From Viola odorata (Eukaryota; Streptophyta; Magnoliopsida; Malpighiales; Violaceae), in contig OY829538.1 in NCBI GenBank assembly GCA_963691705.1, positions 20,424,443 through 20,488,442 of the forward strand: a stretch of DNA of 64,000 nucleotides. Reading direction: 5' to 3'. The position numbers were made by a program, and so were the translations under genes. The notes below the pieces were generated by a model. That model had not been told where the DNA came from, ran no database searches, and was given only the letters and a program-made list of their open reading frames with translations. Of the stretch, positions 56,174 to 64,000 are shown one piece after another. The first letter of the stretch is position 1. Every line of letters begins with the position of its first letter.

Positions 56174-59100
56174 ATGGCTGTTTTTGGGAAAATAGCTGTT
56201 AATATTCCTATGTTGGACTTGATTGCAAAAGTCCCCTCTTATGCTAAATTTCTTAAAGAACTGTGCACTAATAAAAAGAAAATTGCAGGTATAGAGAGGG
56301 TGAATCTAGCTCATGAAGTCTCGGCAGTACAGCAACTTCCAGAGAAGTGCAAGGACCAAGGGACCTTCACCATTCCATGTCAAATAGGAAATAAAATCAT
56401 TGAGAAAGCCCTTTGCGATTTAGGGGCTGGCATCAATGTAATGTCCCTAAGCGAATTCGAGACCTAGAAGATTGGAACAATGAAGGAAACAGATTTGGTA
56501 ATTCAGTTGGCCGATCGGACGATCATTCGGCCTAAGGGAGTGGTAATTGATGTCTTGGTAATGGTAAATGATTTTATTTATCCAGTGGATTTTTATATAG
56601 TAGAAATGAATGCACAATTGCCTTCTTGTACCACTGACATTTTATTAGGGAGACCATTCTTGAGGACATCAAAAGCTAAAATTGATTGCTATTAAGGAAG
56701 CATATTTCTAGAATTTTGTGGAAGAACAATTAAATTCAGCATTACTGATGCTTTAAAACATTCTAATGATTTAAATTGTGTGAACTTTCTTGATGTTTTA
56801 GACCCAATTACTGAGGAAATTGCTGACATTTATATTAACGACCCCCTTGAGTATGTTTTGAGCAGGGGAATTTCCACAAGAACTCTAAAAGAATTAGAGG
56901 AAAGGACTGGAGATCAGAAGGAACTCCATGAAATTCTGGACAGTTTGACCGATCCAGAAGAACCAGAATCAGTCTTGACCTCGAGCTTGGCCAAGACGCG
57001 GGCCAAGACTGCCGAAAAGAAAAAGAAAACAGTGAGTTGCCAATATATTCAACCTTCGACTCCTAAATTCTTGCCTTCTGTTGTGCAGGCACCTCAGTTA
57101 GAATTAAAAGCCTTACCCGATCATCTCAAATACGCCTATCTAGGCCTAGACGACACCCTACCCGTCATCATTTCAGCAAAGCTAACAAAAGATGAAGAGG
57201 AAAGATTGGTGGCAGTCTTGAAGATGCACAAGGAAGCAATTGGCTGGACCATGGCAGATATCAAGGGTATATCAGCCAACATCTGTACCCACAAAATACA
57301 TGTGGAAGAGGATAAGAAACCTATCCGGCAACCCCAGAGGAGATTAAACCCTCCGATGATGGAAGTTGTTAAAAAAGAAATAATCAAACTACTAGATTTA
57401 GGTGTAATTTATCCTATTTCTGATAGTAATTGGGTGTCTCCTGTGTAGGTAGTTCCCAAGAAGACTAGAATTACAGTAATTGAAGGAGAAGACGCCACCC
57501 AAAGAACAACACGAATTCAAAACGGATGGAGAGTATGTATAGACTACCGAAGGCTTAATCAAGTCACTCGGAAGGATCATTTCCCACTGCCGTTTATAGA
57601 CCAAATGGTTGAGAGACTAACTGGAAAGTCTCACTACTGCTTCCTGGACGGATACTCTGTTGCACCCGAGTACTAAGAAAAGACGACGTTCACTTGCCTG
57701 TTTGGAACGTTCGCCTACAAACGTATGCCATTTGGATTGTGTAATGCGCCGGCCACCTTTCAAAGGTGCATGGTAAGCATTTTTTCTGATTATGTAGAGA
57801 AGAGCATCGAGGTGTTCATGGATGATTTTACCGTGTACGGTAATAATTTTGAACAATGTCTACATAATTTAGAGAATATTCTAAAGAGGTGTGTTGATAC
57901 ATGCTTAGTTTTAAATTATGAAAAATGCCATTTTATGGTAGATCAAGGAATTGTCCTTGGGTATGTAGTTTCAAAGAAAGGGATTGAAGTCGATCAAGCA
58001 AAAATAGACACTATCAAGAACTTGCCTTACCCCTCATGCTTGCGTGAGGTTAGAAGCTTTCTTAGACATGCAGGTTTTTATCGCATGTTCATAAAAGACT
58101 TCTCGAAGGTAGTTGAACCGATGTGCAAGCTACTTCAAAAGGAGGTGGAATTCGACTTCAATGAAGGATGTCAAAAGTCGTTCGACGAGCTGAAGGAGCG
58201 ATTGACATCAGCACCAATCATTCAAGCACCCGACTGGAGCTTGCCTTTCGAGCTGATGTGCGACGCAAGTGATACAGCCGTGGGGGCTTTTCTTGGGCAT
58301 AAGAAAGGGAGAGATCCACACGTCATCTACTATGCATCAAAAATGCTAGACGATGCCTAGAGGAATTACACCACGACTGAAAAAGAACTTTTTGCAATTG
58401 TTTTTGCCTTGGAAAAATTCAGATCTTATTTATTGGGCACAAAAATAATTGTATTTTCAGATCATGCGGCATTAAAATATCTCTTGGTCAAGCAAGAGGC
58501 CAAACCTAGACTAATCCGATGGATTCTTCTTTTGCAGGAATACAATCTGGAAATTAAGGACAAGAGCGGCAGGGAAAACCTCGTGGCAGATCACCTTAGC
58601 CGCTGCCTTGCAGACGGAGATCTGGAGCCTGTGAGAGTAGAATTTCCTGATGAAAAACTATTTTCAGTCACACAGTCTAGGCCTAGACCTCAGCCAAACC
58701 CGAGACCATGGTATGCTGAAATTGCGAATTACCTTGCAACAAGTAAACACTATGGAGATATGACTACCTACGAAAGGGTAAAGGTCAAACATGACAGTAA
58801 GTATTATGTCTGGGATGACCCTTATTTGTGGAAAATAGGTACTGATCAATTGCTAAGGAGGTGCGTTCCTCAAAATGAGACTTTATCTATTTTAACTTTT
58901 TGTCATTCTCAAGCATGTGGAGGCCACTTTGGAGCAAGGAGAACAACCCTAAAAGTTTTAGAGGCTGGTTTTTATTGGCCTAGTATTTTTCAAGACAGTT
59001 TCTTGTTTTGTAAAACATGTCCTGCTTGTCAAAAGGTAGGGAATATTAGTTCCCGAAATGAAATGCCTATGAACTTTATTCTTTCTTGTGAAATTTTTGA

Positions 59101-60001
59101 TTTATGGGGCATAGATTTTATGGGACCTTTTCCTACTTCTTTTGGCAATAGATACATTTTATTAGCTGTGGATTATGTATCAAAATGGGTGGAGGCGAAA
59201 GCCACCAAAAATGATGATGCTAGGACTGTTATTTCCTTCATTAAATCTAACATCTTGAACAGGTTTGGAATTCCTCGTGGGATCATTAGTGATCGAGGAA
59301 CACACTTCTGCAACAAGATTTTGTCTTCTCTTTTCAGGAAATATGGCATCACACACAGGGTATCCACAGCCTATCACCCTCAATCGAACGGCAAAGCGGA
59401 AGTTTCGAATAAAGAGGTGAAATCTGTCTTGGCCAAGACAGTAGGCCTAGACAGACGCGATTGGAGCCAGCGGTTAGATGACGCGTTGTGGGCCTGCCGA
59501 ACGGCCTACAAAGGTCCAATTGGGATGACGCCTTACAAGCTAGTCTATGGGAAGGCGTGCCACTTACCAGTAGGGTTGCAACACAGAGCATTTTGGGCCA
59601 TACGGAAGTGCAACTTGAGTTATGACCAAGCTGGACAGGAGAGAAAATTACAACTCCATGAGCTAGAGGAGTTGAGAGACCAAGCCTATGACAATCAGCT
59701 GATTGTCAAAATCAGAATGAAGGCTTACCATGATAAGAGAATTGTTGGGAAACCTCTCCACATAGGGGAGAAGGTTCTCCTTTATAATTCCCGTTTTAAA
59801 TTATTTCCTGGAAAACTTCAAACAAGGTGGGAAGGGCCTTTTGTTATTACTAATATTTACCCACATGGTGCAGTAGATATTAGAAATGAAAAAACAGGTG
59901 CCAAGCTCAAGGTGAATGGGCAAAGATTGAAGCCATTCTTCGAAAATTTCCAAGAAGAAAAGATTTCTGAAAAGGTGGACTTGCCACCGGAAAACAAGTG
60001 A
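56174..60001 (+). pseudogene. Pol of Athila element E (protease, RT, RNase H, integrase)
   Basis: Same frame as gag. Protease: ALCDLGAGINVMSLSEFE (about 56407-56460) and TDILLGRPFLRTSKAKIDCY. RT: WRVCIDYRRLNQVTRKDHFP, MPFGLCNAPATFQRCM and the catalytic EVFMDDFTVYG (about 57810). RNase [48 protein letters not shown]. Integrase: H-x3-[48 protein letters not shown] (complete DDE), ending at 60001 without a chromodomain. The only lesions are stops at 56465 TAG, 56693 TAA, 57446 TAG, 57674 TAA and 58358 TAG; the last 1640 bp are open. Confidence 0.92.
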
Positions 60002-60526
60002 AAAGAATTCAGAGTCAAGCCTAGGACTTAAAATAAGGGCGCTGCAAGGGAGGCAACCCTTGATTCTTTTATTTTTAAGAAGTTTTTATTTTATTTTATT
60101 TTTGTCACATTTAATTTCGCTGGGTTGTTTTCGATTTTGTACAGGAAATCGAGTGTGGGGAAATTGAAGAAGGCTGGCTAAGCCTTGGGTCTAGACTGCT
60201 TTACATCAGAGCCGCCCTATTGAGAGTTAGTGGGACACGTGATAGCGCCGTCTTTTAAAGTCCTTTAATTGCTTTTTGAATGGAAAAATCCAAAAAGCAA
60301 TTAATTGCAATTTATGGAAAGTGTGGGAAAATAAAATCACCACCTCTGTATATTCCCCTTCCCACTCTGACACTACTTACCCACATAACCACCAAAATTC
60401 GTCCTCTCACCTGAGCTCAAAAGCAACAGTCCCTTCTCCTTCTTCTTCCCCAAATCGCACAAAAATCCCAGAACACCTAAACTTTAAACCCACCATTATT
60501 TCACTCCCCATTCCTCCCTCACAACT
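60002..60526 (+). other. Region between pol and the env-like ORF of element E
   Basis: No gene is seen. TTTTGTACAG followed by GAAATCGAGTGTGGGG (about 60137-60163) could be a splice acceptor for a subgenomic RNA of the downstream ORF; a weak GTCTAGAC lies at 60189. The pyrimidine-rich 60350-60520 looks like a 5' leader. Confidence 0.4.
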
Positions 60527-62644
60527 GTGAGCCCACCAAAGCGGAGCCTACCCTTTGACATTCCAGAAGCTAGTGACGACCTCCGTGGAGCTCCGCCTCT
60601 TGTCTTTCCGACTGACGGCATCTCAGCCGCGAGACGTCTGCTCCAAGCACTAGAGAACACAGATTCGATGTCCTCAGAGGAAGATTTACCCGGTGAATCA
60701 GAGGATAGCGTCGAGGGAGCCGACAGGGCCATCGTCGTGAGTGAAGAGGACTCCGACGACGCCCCTCTTGCTAAACGAATGCGGCCTTTTGCTCCCGCGT
60801 CGGCAGGAGAAAAAGAGAGCCGACGACAGAACCGGCTGTTGAAGAAGATGGGAGCAGCCAGAGCATCAAAACCTGCTGCCACCACCGCTGCTATACCCAC
60901 ACCACGACCGCCACCTCTGGCGAAGAAGCCAGCTGCGGGGTCGGCACCACCAAAAAAGTCTGGGCGAATAAAGTAGGTAGCCCACAAGAATACGCCGACG
61001 AAGAAGCCGACGAAGATTCCAGATCGATCGCCACCGCCGCCAAACCCTAAGTAGGGCAAAACCAGTGCGGGCCCCTCTTCTGCAAAAACTAAAGGGAAGC
61101 AGCAGGTGATCGAGGAATTTGATGCTGAGGATGATGAAGACGTTTCAGTCTTGGCCAAGCTTCCGGCCAAGACTGCTAAGGTAACTTCTCTTCCTCCCCT
61201 GCACACACTCCGGGGCTGGTTGAAATTTGACACACCAGACCTCAAAGCTAAATTGCGTGATTTTTATTCCTGTGATATTCCTGCATTTGCTAGATTGGAT
61301 TTTGATTTTCTTGATGCTATGGGATTAGGGAATAAAATAAGGGAGTTTGTGTATGCCATTGGTTGGATCCCTTTTATGTCTGTTGATTGTGATGCTTACA
61401 CTGAGTTGTGCTTAGAGTTTCACACATCTTTCTAGTTTGACGAGGAAACCTTGTATGTTAGGGGCAGAGAAAAACCTGACTTTGCTGCTGAGGATGTGAT
61501 TAATTTTCGATTGTGTGATAAATAGAGCCACTTGTCTGTTGATGCCTTCAATTCTTTGTTAGGATTTGCATATAGTGAAGAGGCTATTTTTGACTATCCC
61601 ACTGATTGGGATAACAATGTTGCCTTTAGAGAGATCACAGGTGATCCGGATGCTATGTTCGATAGGAACTCTAAGGCACATGCTATTCTGAACCCTGCAC
61701 TTAGAATGCTCCATAGAACCTTGTCCATTAACCTTTCGGGGAAGACAAAGGTTTCTGGAAATTTAGCCAAGTCTGAACTATTTTTGCTTTGGTGTATTTT
61801 GCACCAGAAAAAAGTCAACTTAGGTTTATATTTGGTTCAGCAATTGCATGCTCGTGAGTCTGTCACCAAATTGATTTTTGGATCCTTGATTACTTAGCTT
61901 GATATTAAAACTGCTAAGCTAGACCCTGCCACTGCTGATTTGCATAAATGTTGTTCCCCTAAAATTCTAGATTTGAGAGCCTTCGACCAAATGGGATACT
62001 TCCATTTGGACGGAGAGTTTGTTGCTTGTAATACAGGTTTAACACCAGTTGGGGAGTACATTTTCTCGAAGAAAAATGAAGGGAAATACAAGCTGCGCCC
62101 AGTACAAATCCCTGGAGAAGAAGCAGAGGACCATATTGCCCAGGACGCTGGCCAAGACACTCTCATTCCTGATGCTGCAGCGGATCTAGGCCAAGACGCA
62201 GGCCAAGATCCCCCTGCCAGCGACACCAATGAACCTCCAACATGGGCTAGGGAATTTCAAGCTCGCCAGCTGCTCATCCTTGAGCAGTAGAAGATTATCC
62301 TGGATCCTCTAGGCCAAGACAAGCCGCAAGACAAAGCACAAGACCCTTCATCTGCATCCACCAGTGCAGAGGTGCCTCGTTGGGCCAAAGCACTTTCTGA
62401 CCGACAAGATGTCCTCCTAGAGCAGATGAAACTCACCAGGACCAACGTTCTCCATGTTTATCAACACCTGCAAGTCCACCTCAAGTACCTCAGAGCCCTG
62501 TACGACAATTTGAGCTCCGACAGTGAGTCCTCTGATGAGGAGGATGATCCCGAGCCATCAGCGCCGCCAGCAAAGACACCACATCCGTCTATACCGCCTC
62601 CTGCTCCAAAAGATCCAGCAAGTTCAAAGCCGCCTCCAGACTAG
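60527..62644 (+). pseudogene. Env-like ORF of Athila element E
   Basis: A single 706-codon frame without any frameshift but with six internal stops, all TAG (60974, 61052, 61433, 61523, 61895, 62288). The N-terminus is acidic and Ser/Pro/Lys-rich with proline- and lysine-rich linkers. The middle (about 61200-61900) is a globular domain: LHTLRGWLKFDTPDLKAKL, ARLDFDFLDAMGLGNKIREF, HLSVDAFNSLLGFAYSEEAI, LRMLHRTLSINLS and KSELFLLWCILHQKKVNLGL, resembling plant Athila/'putative plant transposon' proteins. The C-terminus has GQD-rich repeats made by the palindrome family and a coiled segment. No signal peptide or membrane span is evident, so an envelope role is unproven. Confidence 0.72.
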
Positions 62645-62762
62645 AGTCTAGGCCAAGCTTCTGGCCAAGACGCCAAATCTCCAGCAGCTTAAGCTGCTTT
62701 TTGTTCCCCCAGGTCGTATCTTTTCCTTTCATTTTATTTTTTTTCTTTTTATTTGTCACTCC

Positions 62763-62800
62763 ACACAATGAGGACATTGTGTCTTTTAAGTGTGGGGAGG
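62763..62800 (+). promoter_or_regulatory. Hairpin plus internal purine tract, first module
   Basis: ACACAATG-AGGA-CATTGTGT (62763-62782, perfect 8-bp stem) followed by TAAGTGTGGGGAGG (62787-62800). A second module of the same build lies directly before the 3' LTR. Likely an internal PPT. Confidence 0.6.
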
Positions 62801-63752
62801 GTGTTTTAATTTCTATTTTGTGTTTGTTGTGAATATTGGTTAATTTATGAGTTTTCGAGTCTATTTTTTGTGTTTTAATTTTTTCTTTTTACACAAGTTT
62901 GTCCAGTTTTGCGTCTGTCATTTGCATGATTTTCATTTGTATTTTTCTGCATGTTTTGAGTCTGTTTTGTACACACCCGGACCCCTGTTTTCTTGCTTAG
63001 GTTGTTTAGTCTCTCGGTGGGACTGCATTTAGACACTTTCCTAAGGGACACAATGTTTTAGTAACAGGGAAGCGAATGAGCGTAAATGATCAATGCCTAA
63101 GGGGCATATTCTCTTATGATCCCCAAACATTAACCGTCCATATGATCGTAGGGACACTTAGCTAGGACCTTAACTCTTTTTAGGATTGAGGGGTTTGCTG
63201 CCATGATTTGAGTGTGTTGATCTACTGTCAAGAGTGTGAGACAGTAGAAGGTGTTGGAACGTCATAGGGCAGACATAGCAAAGGTGGAAGTCCCCGCCGA
63301 AAAGGACAAGCTCTGTCTATGCGCCGTGTCTGTAAAAATACATAGGACACTTGTTATGCCTAAAGCAAAACAAATAAAAAGACATAGAAAAGGCATAGGA
63401 AAAAATGAAAAAGAGAAATCTGTCAAAGTGATTCAAATGACACCAGTCTTTAGGCACTATTGGATAGACAACACTTGCGGTGGGACTCAAATCGGTAGTG
63501 AACCTTGTTACCCTATTCTTAATCTTTTTTTTATCTAGTAGGGTGTCTTGATACCATGTGGAAGGGGTATGTTTAGGGTATTGATTATTCCTTGTTAGTC
63601 TAACATTGGATATCTTAGTGAAGTTTCTTGGCAGATCTAGTGAAGGGGTAGACAACCTGAAATTGAGAAAGTCCGGGGGGTCCTTGGTGTCTTTTCTGTT
63701 TCTGTTCTGTTTTTGTTATGTTTTAATTTCTGTTTTTAAGTCTTGAGTCTGT
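62801..63752 (+). other. 3' untranslated region of element E
   Basis: T-rich and without a supported gene. The 95-codon frame at 63251-63538 and its antisense counterpart show no family resemblance and are taken as chance. Confidence 0.5.
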
Positions 63753-63789
63753 ATGCTTGGGGGCAAGCATAGTTTAAGTGTGGGGAATT
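63753..63789 (+). promoter_or_regulatory. Hairpin plus polypurine tract before the 3' LTR of element E
   Basis: ATGCTTG-GGGG-CAAGCAT (63753-63770, perfect 7-bp stem), then TTTAAGTGTGGGGAATT, which abuts TGATTG of the LTR. This is the expected plus-strand priming site. Confidence 0.75.
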
Positions 63790-64000
63790 TGATTGCATTG
63801 CATTTAATCATGTTTTATTGTCCATTTACTTCTTTAATTGGACAGTAAATCTACTGATTTATCCATGATTTCCCCTTTTTCTTGGTAGTTCTAGTCTGAT
63901 GGCATAATAATGGAGATTCTGATATGGAGAGCTGAAGCTGATTTTCCCAGTCTTGGCCTAGACTTCGGCCAAAACACTTTCGCGTCTGAAGCAGCGCACC
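63790..64000 (+). repeat. 3' LTR of element E, first 211 bp
   Basis: Matches 52757-52967 with only a few differences by eye (for example T/C and G/T changes in the first 100 bp, and FIRST palindrome pair changed from AGCCAAGAC to GGCCAAAAC). Cut by the window end. Confidence 0.9.

Larger units (their letters stand above)
52918..63975. repeat. Dispersed 14-bp palindrome family GTCTWGGCCWAGAC in element E
   Basis: Full or partial copies at 52918-52942, 52978-53002, 54015-54040, 54511-54536, 55988-56000, 56053-56080, 56972-57009, 57139-57151, 58675-58698, 59426-59452, 61148-61174, 62147-62160, 62185-62209, 62308-62320, 62646-62671 and 63950-63975. Many are paired, two half or whole sites 10-16 bp apart. 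They occur in both LTRs, gag, pol, env-like ORF and its end, and are read in three different frames (VLAKT, SRPRP, GLD/GQD), so the DNA rather than a peptide is what recurs. Seen in no other element here. Confidence 0.8.
52757..64000 (+). mobile_element. Athila-type Ty3-gypsy element E (right end outside window)
   Basis: About 1.5-kb 5' LTR, eroded PBS, gag-pol in one long frame, env-like ORF, two hairpin/PPT modules and the first 211 bp of the 3' LTR. The Athila assignment rests on the DLGA protease, FMDDF RT box, integrase with [13 protein letters not shown], no chromodomain and a long ORF after pol. It inserted into aORF2 of element D. The candidate left duplication is ATATA (52752-52756). 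Confidence 0.9.

Noticed and set aside
60496..61245. A 249-codon open frame on the minus strand opposite the env-like ORF
   Set aside because: It mirrors the env-like frame, whose codon use happens to avoid stop complements. It has low-complexity Gly/Phe/Ala composition and no family resemblance, unlike the antisense genes of the Tat elements, which have matching copies and conserved introns.
63251..63655. Overlapping 95- and 112-codon frames in the 3' region of element E
   Set aside because: No family resemblance, and the place corresponds to the non-coding region before the PPT in Athila elements.
52757..64000. Reading TAG as an amino acid in element E
   Set aside because: Host genes use the standard code, and the stops fall where CAG is expected; methylation-driven C-to-T change explains them more simply. 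Kept only as an alternative to test.
1..64000. tRNA, rRNA or small structured RNA genes
   Set aside because: No cloverleaf with A and B boxes or rRNA core motif was noticed on either strand; short tRNA-like matches are the primer-binding sites of the LTR elements.

Overview
This is a gene-poor, repeat-dense stretch of a flowering-plant (most likely eudicot) nuclear genome. The evidence is nested plant LTR retrotransposons of several lineages (Tat/Retand and Athila Ty3-gypsy, Sirevirus-like and Tnt1-like Ty1-copia, and a chromovirus-like Ty3 remnant), a hAT-type MITE, and two broken CC-NB-LRR (RPP13-like) resistance genes as the only recognisable host genes. The species cannot be told from the sequence. 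Nothing bacterial, organellar, tRNA or rRNA was seen.

Layout. 1-4904: right part of Tat-type element A (gag, no pol, antisense gene, 3' LTR). A sits inside the antisense gene of Tat-type element B, whose right part runs 4905-11085. 11516-18370: 5'-truncated Sirevirus-like copia (INT, RT, RNase H, env-like ORF, PPT array, 3' LTR) with a solo LTR inside its env-like ORF. 18432-19310: antisense LRR fragment of a CNL gene. 19666-24239: Tnt1-like copia with a hAT MITE in its 3' LTR. 24240-25812: second antisense CNL pseudogene, cut by Tat-type element C (25813-36288, TSD TTAAA). 36294-40251: unassigned DNA plus an antisense chromovirus-like LTR and pol tail. 40252-52756: Tat-type element D, cut by Athila-type element E (52757 to the window end).

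How the parts work together. The Tat elements carry a sense gag-pol (with the second, archaeal-type RNase H) and, downstream of integrase, genes on the opposite strand. One antisense gene (aORF1) is present in all four copies, with conserved GT-AG introns and its own conserved TATA box. Copies B and D carry a second antisense gene (aORF2) with a related N-terminal domain. B also has an intact 126-codon third antisense ORF and a possible fourth. A, C and D have lost different parts of pol, so none is autonomous. Athila element E has nearly continuous gag-pol and env-like frames, broken almost only by TAG/TAA codons. It is studded with a 14-bp palindrome, GTCTWGGCCWAGAC, that recurs in its LTR, coding and untranslated parts in all three reading frames.

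The most interesting signals are the intron-bearing tandem antisense genes of the Tat elements and the dispersed palindrome of element E. All family assignments come from reading motifs by eye; no database search was run.
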